Assembly (NCBI GenBank): GCA_025618425.1
Contig: CM046832.1
Location: 23,872,559 to 23,936,558, forward strand
Source of the DNA: Heliocidaris tuberculata
Lineage: Eukaryota; Echinodermata; Echinoidea; Camarodonta; Echinometridae
Length of the DNA: 64,000 nucleotides
Reading direction: 5' to 3'
Shown here one piece after another: positions 35,401 through 47,274 of the stretch. The notes beneath the pieces were generated by a model. That model was not told the DNA's origin. It saw only the letters and a list, made by a program, of their open reading frames with translations, and ran no database searches. Made by a program: the position numbers and the translations under genes. Position 1 is the stretch's first letter; each line of letters starts with the position of its first letter.

Positions 35401-36494
35401 ACTATGCACATGTTCACTTAAACAAACATATAATGCCGAAATGTTCATACATTTCATGAAATCACAACCTTTCTATAATTGAATATTACCGGTATTATTT
35501 GAGTGTGAATCTCCATTCTCTTTTACATAAAAGGTCAATGACCTCCAAGCCCGAATCAAGGAGGTCACCCGTAAGATGATGGCCTCCGTGTCAGAGCTCT
35601 CCATGACCCAGGCAGAGGCCCTGAGGCTCCAGCAGGAGTCTCGTGATGGGGAGGCCAGGCTCCAGCAAGCCTATCTCCGCATGGAGCAGGGAGAGGCTCC
35701 TACCCCAGAGGCAGCCAGGGAGTGGGAGAGGATGATGAGGGATGAGACCAAGAGGGCCATGGATATGGAGACTAGGAAACAGGTAGGCAAAATGGTCTTT
35801 CTCTCATCCACTCTCTTGCAAGCTTTAGAATTGTAATATAGGATTTAATAAGTACCGGTTATATAAAAGAACAGGAACAGGAACACATTGATATTTTCCC
35901 TGGCCTATTGTACTACTAGTTTCACGAAGTTCAAAAGGAACATTAATTGATGAATATTTTAAGATGAAATTTGCAAATTGAAAAAAGCAAGGATGATTTC
36001 AATTCTGTAAATAGATCAAATTGTAACTTTTCTTTGCGTGTCTCAAGTTAATGGGAACTTAAGTAACTTTCTCTGGCAAAGGGCTTTTTTATTTCTAAAT
36101 GATTGAGCAACGTGTGGTTATTTATTTATTCTATAGTACTTTGTAAACTTCAGACAGGTATCAGTCTACAATTCATACATTTTTGGAAGCAAAGTGCTTT
36201 CATTGCTGTGTAGAATTAATGTTTTGTACTTATATCTTATCTCCCATAATCTCCTTGTACCAATATTAAATGCCTATTATTATGTCACAGATGGCAGAAG
36301 AAGAAGAGCAGTATATCTTGCCTGGTGGGAATGCTACCACAGCAGAGCCCCGCCCTAATGCGTACATCCCGGATGACGACAATGATCTACCAGTGCCACG
36401 CCCATATGGTGTCCATGCCCCGTTCAAGCCTCAGGAAGGTGGGGCTAACATGAGGCACATTAGGAAACCCATCATCAAACCCATTGAGATCTAG
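23404..36494 (+). CDS. CCDC146: Coiled-coil domain-containing protein 146
   Basis: A complete 17-exon gene: 23404-23541, 24218-24300, 24707-24916, 25303-25513, 25940-26037, 26343-26570, 27378-27537, 28359-28481, 28892-29151, 30413-30577, 31929-32153, 32780-32915, 33527-33619, 34188-34316, 34795-34932, 35534-35782 and 36291-36494. Phase holds throughout (2850 nt, 949 aa; human 955). The protein is almost entirely heptad-rich coiled coil with a short His-rich disordered N-terminus (HHHH at 6-9). Diagnostic blocks shared with vertebrate CCDC146 include [11 protein letters not shown] and NERNK (exon 10), [10 protein letters not shown] and AVQHRN (exon 11), FYEKVNIQE (exon 12), RFLEGKDL (exon 14), and the C-terminal [23 protein letters not shown] and IKPIEI. 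CCDC146 is a centriole- and microtubule-associated protein needed for sperm flagellum assembly in mammals (established). The exon 4 end was set at GAG/GTGAAG (25513), because reading on gives a stop within 50 bases and the next exon needs phase 0. A CT-rich tract and candidate acceptor (23395) precede the ATG. Confidence 0.98.
26745..26860 (+). mobile_element. SINE-like fragment
   Basis: Contains CCCAGGTTCGAGACTGAG, a near match to a tRNA B box, followed by a GTCTTTCGGATGGTGACGTT segment typical of tRNA-derived SINE bodies. Truncated. It lies in CCDC146 intron 6. Confidence 0.4.
27715..27975. repeat. Degenerate short tandem repeat around a G-run
   Basis: Variants of GTAGTTGTC and GTAATTGTCC recur every 20-40 bases, with some copies inverted, around a G-run at about 27879-27896. 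It lies in CCDC146 intron 7. Confidence 0.5.
30081..30290. mobile_element. PIF/Harbinger-like MITE
   Basis: The left end GGCCTGAATTCATAAAGGAG and right end CTCCTTTGTGAATTTGGGCC form imperfect inverted repeats of about 30 bp, each carrying GGTTTAAACC. TTA flanks both sides (30078-30080 and 30290-30292), which would fit the 3-bp TTA target duplication of PIF/Harbinger elements. The interior has GCGTAAATAA tandem copies. It lies in CCDC146 intron 9. Confidence 0.65.
31013..31398. mobile_element. TTAACCCTTTC-ended MITE, copy 1
   Basis: Begins TTAACCCTTTC and ends GAAAGGGTTAA, a perfect 11-bp inverted repeat. About 230 bp of its interior recurs at 47497-47752 in the same orientation. It lies in CCDC146 intron 10. 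Confidence 0.75.
32334..32471. mobile_element. Small CATTAACCC-ended MITE
   Basis: CATTAACCC at 32334-32342 and GGGTTAATG at 32463-32471 are perfect inverted repeats around 120 bp of unremarkable sequence, in CCDC146 intron 11. The ends resemble those of the 31013 element, but the interior differs. Confidence 0.5.
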
Positions 36495-37450
36495 AACCCA
36501 TCGAGATCCAGAACCCATCATTGAACCCATGAAGATCTAGGAAATTTACAAAGAATCTAATCTTAGTGATATTAAAGAGAGAACATAGTCACTGAATATA
36601 CTTGCGGATGTTGGAGTATGATGAGGCGAGGATACTTCTGCGGAGTATTGTGTCTTTAAAACAAAGCTGAATGATTACCGGTAAACGGCAGAACATACCG
36701 GTAGTGTGAATTTCAAAATTTGGAGTAGGTATAGCTAGCATAATTCATGTTAGGCATGCTGGCATACACCTCTTTATTTTTACAGAAATATCAGAGAGAT
36801 CCTGTGTGTCGTTTGATATGTAGAATGGATACTTTGTTTCCCATACCCTAAAGCACTGCAATCTGTGATACTTCATGCACAAGTGTCTGCTCATGTGAGT
36901 ACTGTATGTGTAGTAAGAAATGATGTTCAAATCGTGATGTCATTTGCATTGATATTGTTCTGCAGTGGTAATTGTTGTTCACTGGTATGTTGCTTCAAAA
37001 AGCACGATATTCATATAATTGTGTTCAGAAATTGATTCAATTGATAATTAATATTGCCACTGTCATGACCATGTTCTGTTGTCACACAGGAAAAAACAAA
37101 CTTTCACAATGTTAGTGAAGCTAGATGATGCTGTGGGATGTATGGTTTTACAATGTTAGTCCAGTGAAATTTCACTGGCAAAGGAAAACCCATTTTATAT
37201 ATATTGTGAAATGATGCGTTATTCTGACATTAGTATTATCAATCATCACAACAGTGCTCTAAATACCTCGATTTTGTTTGTAATTTGTATCATTTTATAC
37301 AGCATCAATATTCACTTTTGTACAACTTATCCGTCCATATTTTCAAAGTTGTTAATGCTTTTGCACCAAAGTAAGCGATTTCCAGCAAAGTTACCCACCA
37401 AAGTCGTATATTTGTGTTGAGAAAGTTGCAAATGGTACTAAACTAATAAA
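36495..37450 (+). other. CCDC146: CCDC146 3' UTR with AATAAA
   Basis: Follows the TAG at 36492-36494. The first 50 bases echo the last codons: ACCCAT and GAGATC(T/C)AG blocks repeat three times. A canonical AATAAA at 37445-37450 is a plausible polyadenylation signal. The UTR extent is inferred, not observed. Confidence 0.5.
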
Positions 37451-37749
37451 GGTTGCTTTAAATGTATGTCATGAATTGTATTGTTAGCTGTAATGCACTA
37501 GTGATCACTCCTTCCATTCTCACAACCAAAGCTTTTGAAAAATAAAATATATTATAATTACAGCAGATAGTAATGTTTATAATATTGTGAATAATTTCAA
37601 TGTCAAATATGATTTAGAAATGTATAATAATGGTATTACATGATTTACATGTGTATCTGCTTTCAGTAGCATATGCATGTGTTAGATATCAATGGTGCGT
37701 ATAGTACATTTCTACATTTATTTGACTGTAAATACTATCAACGTACATT

Positions 37750-37750
<1 letters not shown>

Positions 37751-37782
<32 letters not shown>
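37751..37782. repeat. (TA)n microsatellite
   Basis: About sixteen TA units in the intergenic region after CCDC146. Confidence 0.9.
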
Positions 37783-37784
<2 letters not shown>

Positions 37785-38416
37785 TGATGTTATCAGTCAT
37801 TATTGAATTTAACATTGCAACATTTGCATTAAGTTCATAAATCGGTATTCAGAAAAGATGCTTGTAAATAGTAGAAGATATTGATATTTTCTGAGATCTT
37901 GTTTCTCATGTTTATGATTCATACACGTATATTTAAACGTAAATTTTAAACTGTGAAGAGGATAAAAAGCAAATAACTTTCCAGTGAACAAATGACACTG
38001 AACAAGACATGTTAATAAATATCTACCTGTTGACACACTCACAAGCACATGCATTAAAGGCATTCTAGAGCTCACAGTCTGTCCAAAAGCTAATCCTTCT
38101 GTCATAATGGACTTTAGAGAAAACACAGATTCAGTTTGAAGGTTAGATGAGTACAATAAGGCACAAACCATAGCAAATGATTAGTTCATAAAATGTCATT
38201 ATATCCCATTACAGATGCATGCCAAATATTGCATCACATGATTTGCTTCATTCTATTTCATGTCTGTAAATAACCAATTTTGTCACTGCCTCTCTCTCTC
38301 TCGAGGTTGTCATTGGTTTGGTATAAAATGTGCTTGTCATTGTATTTTTAATATTAAAAAAAAATTCATATCTGTCGTTTTTCTTACTTTGTACATGAAA
38401 GATTAATCATTTGGTT

Positions 38417-38420
<4 letters not shown>

Positions 38421-38455
<35 letters not shown>

Positions 38456-38983
38456 CCTAGATTCAACGAATGGGCGATTTTTAAATTTTTTTATTGTATA
38501 TATGTATATCGGCGCGAAATGACGTTACAGAGAATTAATGGATTCAAAATGTTAGTATATGTTTAGAATTAATTTGATTCAATTTGCATTTATGACAAAA
38601 AGAATCGTATAACTACCTTTTGTGTGCGATAAGGTATTTTTAGAAAATCCCCAAACTATTGATATAATCAAGAAAAACGGACATCGCCCTAAGTCCAACC
38701 TCAAGACGTTAGATCCCCAAGAGTTATACATATAGATTTTCCACGTTATATTATACGAAAATGAGTTCTCCCTACCGAACAAAACTTTGTAGTAATATAA
38801 GTAATTTGGCACCCTCTACGTTTATATCGATAGATTATGCCTCCTACCCCTACGGATATGTGAAAAAACAGTGCCGAAAACGTTATGGTGAATCAAAAAA
38901 TTCCCCTTTACACCAAATTCCCCCATCCGTCGATTTTTTTTTGCACAGGACTTCGCCTTAAGTAGGATTTATATATGTATATA

Positions 38984-39042
<59 letters not shown>
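38421..39042. repeat. Two (TA)n tracts flanking a 0.5-kb segment
   Basis: TA runs at about 38421-38450 and 38965-39042 bracket about 500 bp of sequence with a different texture (runs such as CTACCGAAC, CGATAGATTATGCC and CCCCCATCCGTCG). This may be an element inserted into a TA microsatellite. No clear terminal repeats or coding frame are seen. Confidence 0.45.
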
Positions 39043-39046
<4 letters not shown>

Positions 39047-42035
39047 CACTTAATTTTTGGACAGACTGTACAATAAGGAGTAATTTTTACCCCATGTGTA
39101 CAACAACCCATTCAATGCTAGCACTCACTGGTTCTGCACAACGAAGAACAAATTTGTATTTTGTAATTACACATCTAACATTAACAAATCATTGCCTCTC
39201 ACACAAATTCACAAACACCCTCCATTAATTCTTTCATTTTTTCATAAATTGGAAAGAAAATAATTGTATACAGAGTTGCATTGAAATGATCACACTCTAC
39301 ATATCTGTTTTTCTGTGGTTACTGCAACAGAACTAATTCTTACCATAAAACAGATCTGGTTCAAGCACAGAGTTTGCATATTTCAGGTTTTATTACATAC
39401 AGTGAATACTTCAAGAGGCATTGCCATGGCATTCCAAAGCATACGTTTTCATACGGAGCTATATGATTGACACTTAATCATTCTTTAAGTAAAGCAGACA
39501 ATTAAAGTGAATGTTACAATTTGCAGCATCCAAACAAATACATTATATATGAATATTCTGTTACGCAACATTTAATGGAATGTGAATTCTCCCTTTAGCA
39601 TGATCAATGCAACATCAATACAGTTTGTTAATCCATAAATCAGTAAGCATTTAATCTGCTTTTATACTACATTACTTCCACAACAACGTCTACTGCTTCA
39701 TACTGCATACATGAATAAATATTGATATGATCTGGGTAATTCATGAATTTAGGACAGAGATTACAATGGCACTGAATTTCTCTTCGCAATGCAGAGAAAT
39801 GTCTCAATAATTTTAATTTTTTTGTACAATGAATGCGATTGTAAAGATAACTATATTTTATACAATTGTCAATATGAGTACTCTCAGTTTGTGTATGTTC
39901 TTTGAAAGAATTTTATATGTGAAATATATGCCTACAACTTCGATACATTAAAAAGAAAATGAGTTTCATTTCATTTACTTTGATGTTTAGGCTGTTTGAA
40001 ATTATATTGAATAAATTGTCTGCTGAGATTCAGAAGGTCATTAAATCATTGTTTCACTTTGCATTTATGCCCTTCTGCCTCTCAGCAGACTAAATGATTT
40101 GGAACAAGGAGATTCATTAATCTCTTGGTGTTCATATACATACAAAATACATTAAGCCTTGTTGAGAATAGTTAACAGATATCCAACAAAATCTACTCAT
40201 GCTATATTATTCTACTACTACTTCTTTAGCAGTTTGTAGGTCATCTTTGGTAAATTGCATGATTAGTAAATTGAAAACGATCAGAATTTGAGTAAAATCA
40301 AGCCTTTATCATGACGGCCACAGTATTGCACGTATATGGGTAGTGATTGCCACATGTAGCATCAAACATGCTAGAATATTACATAACATACTTCCTGTCT
40401 GATATACTATACTTGGCCTACATATCAATTTATCACTAAACATATAAATCTTTATTTTTTTCCATAATGTCATCAATATCGCCCACTAATACACCAACAT
40501 AAATAACTTTTAGCCATTTACTGCACCTATATACAACAATTACAAGAAGTGCATATTACAGGCTTTCTTTCATGTGATAAAATCATTTTACAGGCAAATG
40601 AAAAACAACTTGAGTCACCTTTGCCGTAGTCGCAGAGCATAAAAAAACTGCATATTTTGTAAGAAAATGGCAAGAGACTGAATGAGGGTCAAAACAAGCA
40701 CATAGTAAAAAGAAGAGCTTCCTTTATTAAAGGAATAATATGTTTTCTTTATTTTTCATTAAACAGCATAATCATGGATCACATTCAATGAAAAAGTGGA
40801 CTCAAACCATTATGAAAACATGTATGATTTTCATTACATTGCACACCATGTAAAGTACTTTTTTTGGTTTACAAGGAGCTGTGTCTGAGCTTTGTACATA
40901 CATGTACATACATGTACAATGAGATTTCCTTGCAATGATTTTTTAATTATTATAAAAAGCTCATAAACTTTTCAGAGAACCATATTATGCTCTCATTCTT
41001 TTTTTTTTCACTGATTGTATACTGTTGTTAGAGATACCAAGTTTATTAATATATAACTTCATGAAAATACATTCAAAACATCGGTAATGTAAACATGACT
41101 CAGAAAAACACATCATGCTATCTCAGGTGCCACTGATAATAACACATCACATGACTATTTTGCATCTACACGGGTAGATTGACAAGATACAATGATTTCT
41201 CTGCACAGATTTAAGTGCATGTTCAAGCTTAGAGTGATAATCAACACATCTTTCAATGACATGTAAGACAAACCCTCAGTGAGAATGAATCAGGATTGAA
41301 ATAGAATAACAAACATCAATACAAACAACCATTACTCAGCAACATGGACTTTGATTAAAAACGATAAGTGAGCTTTGTGGTAAAGCAAGTCAATAATACA
41401 TCCAGGGTGTTTTGTGAGTACAGGAGGATTATAGAGATTATAAATGCGATCAGTATGTGTGGAATGAGTAAACTCGTTTTAAAGCCTAAAGATAAAATCG
41501 AATATGTTGCAAAACATGTTGAATACTGAGAGGCGTTTTTTAACTTACCAACATTTTCTACCAAACAAACTATGTGGAGTTGGATTCAAAATTGTTGCTT
41601 ATGCTTGTATACTGGCCGGATTTACAAAGATGAGTTTTCAGAACTCAATCATGTTGCAGAATAAAGATGTATATGAAATCTAAAATCACAAGCATTATAA
41701 ATGCAATCATTTTGGGAGATGCGCCATTAAAAATACATTTTCAAATGTATGAAACCATAAATCTTTAAGTGAATCTATATTGATTGAATGACTACAGTCA
41801 AACCTTAATGATTACAAAGACTGCTCAAGGACAACAAGAAAAGAGATCTGAATGAGCAAACGGTCTTATTATACAGATTTTTTTTAAAATACGGGTTTCA
41901 ATGCGAAACACTGTTTCAGAGAAACAGAAAATGTGGTCTTTGTAGAAAGGTGGTCTTTCTGTACAGGTGGTTGCTAAAGCAGGTTTCTCTGCATCAATAT
42001 GTTTAATTACCTAAAAGGAATGAGTTGAAATCAAA
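39043..42035. other. Intergenic and probable GSAP 3' UTR
   Basis: AT-rich sequence without recognisable exons. If GSAP has a long 3' UTR it lies here; a minus-strand AATAAA at 40748-40753 is one candidate signal. A hairpin at 40018-40090 is listed separately. Confidence 0.45.
40018..40090. ncRNA. Pre-miRNA-like hairpin candidate
   Basis: The arm at 40018-40037, GTCTGCTGAGATTCAGAAGG, pairs with 40071-40090 at 18 of 20 positions. Inner pairing (CAT and AAAT steps) appears to extend the stem and leave a small loop, for a total of about 73 nt. Size and shape suit a miRNA precursor, but a small foldback repeat is an equal alternative. I recognise no known miRNA seed. Confidence 0.3.
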
Positions 42036-45000
42036 CTAGAAAGCGATCCCTCCTAGATCCAAACCATGGCTCCTGACTGAGGCTTGGAGCGCTACTCGCC
42101 CTACAAACTGAGTTCTGCTGGCTTTCTGACCAATGTCTAACCTTGACTGGCTTGAGTTCTGCCAATTTCTCTCTAAAAAGGAAGAGAAATGTGAGAGGCA
42201 ATTATCTTCTTAGTGAGACAAGTTTAAACAATGCATCAACATTGGCATACACAGAGTACTGAAATGCATATTTTAAATTTTATTATTCCTAAAAAATGAA
42301 TAGGAGGAAATATAGTATTGAAATTTGAAAGTCCAGTCTAGATAGGTTCCTTCAGAACTGGAATTGTTGGAAAAATTTAAGAAAATAATAGGTGAGTAGA
42401 TATTAATAATTTAAGAAAATAATACATGAGTAGATATTAATCCACTACATGACTATAAAAAAATACAGATTTGTGTTTTTGATTCCTGTATAGATTATAA
42501 TGGAAAGGTGCCTTTATTAGATGATATTGACATAGCATTAATTAGAAACCAAGAATGGAATGTAGAAACATTTGATACACTTTTGACGCACAAGGAACAA
42601 GTTCACTTCCTATTTCTTCTTGTGATCAGACCCTAAAGATTTCTGCTGAAACTTTGATGAGGTATGTATACTGACCTGATCCCTCAATATATTTCATGAA
42701 GTTGTTGAGAGGAGGGAAGTCTGGGATCATATCCAGGAAGTCCTCTTCTGCTTCCAGTGCTGGGATGGCTGTAAATGATAACAAAATCTTTGTCAACCTT
42801 TTTCTAACATAAGCTTGCACATCAATACCATGAAGCTGCAGGAAGATTATAATAACAGTGTTCATTATATTAGCAGAATATTGCAAACAGCTTACATGTA
42901 ACTTTGCAAAGTCACCACACATCACTAGCGAATACTCTTAAAATCAAGTATCCTGTTTGATTTCTTTAGATGCTGGAAAGTTCCACTGCCTAAAGTATTA
43001 CAGTGTGTAGATTAGACACAAAAATATCTATTTAGGACATTCTTGTCAACATTTGTAACAACTGCTTACTGTTACACACACTCTCTCTCATGATAACTTT
43101 ATCAGTTTCATACATGTTTTCAAATATTTCATTTATTTACTCCTCCCTTATAGAGGTTGCTTTTTATAATCTCTTAACTAGAATGACTAACCAGATCAAC
43201 TACTCGGCACATCTTGGACTACATCAAGTTCATTATTGGATACTTTATACACACACATGTAATTTCTATATTTGTAAAGTATAAGAGGTTTTTTTTCATT
43301 AAGTACTGATTTAACAGTATAGCTTGGTATTTTGAAAAAGGCACAAAATAAGCCCACAATTGTCTTTTTAAAACCTACCAGCTTCCATGCTTTTTTTGCG
43401 TGATTTCTGAGGTCTCGTTTGGGGTACCATCGCTGCACTCAGATTCCTCTGGCCATATTCACCTCCTATCAACAATGGGACAAGGACAAAGTCAATACAA
43501 ACACAAAATTAAAAGAGATTCAAGTGTAGATGATTTCAACCAGGCACTGAGCATACAGTACTCTTTTGTGAATGGCTGCTCTAAATGACTTAACATTGTC
43601 TCACAAAGGAGCAACTTTAACAATCAAAAGTCTTCGGTGACACCATGTGGTAGCCACTGAAAAGGCTGTTGATATAATTCTTTCATCAAAAGAACCCACT
43701 TATGGGGCGTTTAGAGGATTTTAGGATAAGTAAAAGGAAAGGATAGAAAAGGAAAGAGATGATAATGAAATAAAATGAAATGAAATGAAATTAATCACTT
43801 GCATGCGACTATTTTGGGTTTTTGTTTTCAGTTTTTATACACCAAAACTGAAGTGAAATGGAAAAAGGAAAAGGAAAAGAAAGAAAGTGATTGATATTAA
43901 GAGAGTTGTGAGTTGGGGGGTGTTTCATAAAGCTGTTCGTAAAGTTACGCATAACTTTACAAATGACTTAAAATATGACAAGTCGAATCGGATGCTCAAT
44001 CATTTTAACTGCATCAACTAAAGTTGAACTGTGCAGATTTAGATTAACATTCTTATTATAACAAACATTTTTAATGCAAAGTATATTTTTGGCCATAATT
44101 TAACTGAGGTCATTGGAAATACAGACACACTGTTAAAACATCAGGAAAAACTTTGGGCATCCTATCTGGCACTTCATACTGAAGCCGTTCCTAAAGTCAT
44201 GCATAACTTTACGAACAACTTTATGAACCCCCCCCCCCCCCCAGGTCACAGAGTTTAGGAGAGTGTAGTTCTGAAAAGAACTGTCTGTAAAATAACTGTT
44301 GAAAAAAGAGTAACCTTGAAAATTAACCAATAATACAGCAGAAAATAACCCGAGACTAGAAAGAACTTTTTATGATCATCTGTGAACTTCCTAAGCTAAA
44401 TGGTAACTGCAACATTTTTTTTTTGAATTGACCTACATGTATAAAAAGAAAGAAGAAGAAAAAAATGTAAATATGTCTTCATTTGCTATATTTAGCACAT
44501 ACATGACTTACAAACTGCTGACATAAAGAACTCCTTCAAGTAACAGTTATAAAGTTCACAGGACACTGAACTATACCTCCAAGCACAAAACACGAACAAA
44601 CATCAAATAAACAAACAAACCAAGGTCCATGATAAACTACATGTTAACTACCATAAAATCAATTGGTACCTGAAATTATAGCAACAATCCTATCACAGCA
44701 GCTCAGCCTACCTGTAATCTCATTATATAATAACATAGGCTGATATAAAGCACTTCTCAAACCATAGGTGTATGAGAAGGGGGGGGGGGATTTTTAAATT
44801 TCTGATCTTCAGGCAACCATCACTTCATATTCAGACAGCGAGGTGTCCTAATATCCTCATATTTGGGCAGCAAGTTGCCCAAATATGTATTTTCTGTACA
44901 ATTTCGTACAAAAAGGGTCAAAATATTTGCTTGCTCGCCAAAAAATTTAAAAACTTAAAAATTGATATTCTTCAACGTGTACTGATAGGGTCTATCAAAC

Positions 45001-47220
45001 CTTCAAAGATAAGAATTAGTGTTGTAAGCTCACCATCATGATGGCAAGAAGCAGAATACTGCTGAGCTACAATCAGATTACTAGATGGATGGTCCCAGGA
45101 CATCAGAACTCGATCAGCAGACGCCTACGAAAAAACATTCAGACAGCTCACTTGATTTTACTTGAGTCACACATTTCACATGATTTATGTACAAGATATA
45201 ATTCCTAACTCTCATTAAGAGCATACACCTGTGTATACAATGTTATATTGAAAAGCTGACATCATAATCCTGTTACAATGGTGGATACATGGTTGCTGTT
45301 TTATGTCTTTTTTATGTAGGGCGTTGTGATAAGCCATCAGTAAATATTGAGAAAAATGCTAAATCAGTCAACACTTGGTATGCATCAGAAATTGCCATGG
45401 CGTACAGGAAGTGCTTATTTATCCTAATAATGAGAATTGTTATAATATTGTTGTAATGAAAGTGCACTACCATCCAATACCATTTCTTTGAATGCGAATT
45501 CGAATACTAGCTGCGATACAATAATTTTACTTATATACTCACATTGCTGTATCATGCACTGCTCGTTCCCACTATTTTTTTAAAGACTATAATAAATCTT
45601 ATTACTCTTTGGAGCCTATAACTGACAAGCGTAGCTTTCTCCTTAGGCTCCTCCATATTTCACTTTCATTTTTTAGCCCAGTCTTTTCAATTAATACGGC
45701 ATGCAAATGTATAGATATGAGGTACTCATCTTCTTTTATTTTCTCTGACAATAAATTTCATGTTCGTTTGTACCATTTATCTTGTTTGTACCATAATACA
45801 TTGTAAAATGTGAAATATGAAATATGAAACAATAAACTGAAACTGAAGCTGAAATACGTAGTCCTGAATACCAGGTTGATTATCAATGTTTTGCCACTAT
45901 TTCATCTCAAGTGCAAAACCTCCGTACCTACTACAACAGCTTTCATCAAAACATATTAATGTACAAGATATATTCTGTGACATCCCCTATACCTCCAACA
46001 ATAATACCTTTAAATCTATACACCTATGTAGCTATACATTCCCATGTATTTATCTGTAAACATATTCATCTATTAACTGTTTCTCCTACAGTGGCGAATG
46101 CAATCTTCAGCATTCTTTTATGTCAATCAATCTATAAACAACAATTATTTGTGTACATCTTCTGTTTTTTACAGTTGTCTTTCTTGAGAGTCGATCATGA
46201 ATAGAGATGACATAAAGTCAATTACAGCTGGAGGAATGTAGTATTTAGTCACAGATGATATAATACAAGAAGATACAGATTTAGAGTCCGGTTTCATATG
46301 GAGGACAGCACATCTTCTTGTTCTGTACTCGTACATATTCATGAACACACAAAGTCTCCAATATAAAGGGGATTAACCTATCCACATACAGCACTAATCC
46401 ATGCTCAACATCTATTTACTGAGGACCCCTACCTTGGGTAGTTGGTGTATGAGTTTCATCTTGAGGTCCACATTGGTCCTGTTTTCATCAGAGACCTCCT
46501 TGACCATGTGAGTCATGAAGGTCTCGGTGACCTCAAAGACTCCTTGATTGACATACTGAAGGAACATCCCTGCATCCAAGCATCTGTAGGCAAGACTCAG
46601 AAAGAAGTGCTTGAACCCTGTTCCGAAGAAAAAAAGAAGCAAAAGAATAAGTTCCAATGCAATGATCAGATCTAGGAGTACTAGACACTTCTAGACATGA
46701 ATTATACACAATCTGCACAAAACCTCAAAGACTCCTTGACTGACATACTGAATGAACATCCCTGCATCCAAACATCAGATGGAAGGACAAAGGAAAAAGT
46801 GCTTAATTAAATTTTACAATGAGCAAAACACGAAGTAAATCCATTTGCAATGTAGTCTGATGTCAAGTGGAACATCTAGGAGTATATTCGATACATGTAT
46901 ATCTGGGCATGAATTTGATACAATCTGCATAAGACTTGACCAGCATTAGAATACACTCTTGTGATAGTTACTATTAGTAATTGCAGCGAGAATTTAGTCC
47001 ATGTGGTAATCTAATGCTGTTTTCCTATCATACTTTTGCAAAATTAATATGATTTGCCTTTTGGTAAGCAGGTAATGCATAACAAAAGGATAGGTGAAAA
47101 GGTTACAGAGTAAACCAATGTTCTGAATTAAAAAATAATGCTGAAACTTGAGCTATCTCCAAAGAATTATCACAAAATACAAATTCAAAACACCACAACC
47201 TTACTATCAATAAGACAGAC

Positions 47221-47274
<54 letters not shown>

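Noticed and set aside
42031..42172. Alternative frame through the last GSAP exon ending in TGA at 42031
   Set aside because: It does not fit the phase of the preceding exon; the frame ending TAG at 42036-42038 does.
46442..46675. Plus-strand 77-codon frame
   Set aside because: Antisense shadow of a GSAP exon.
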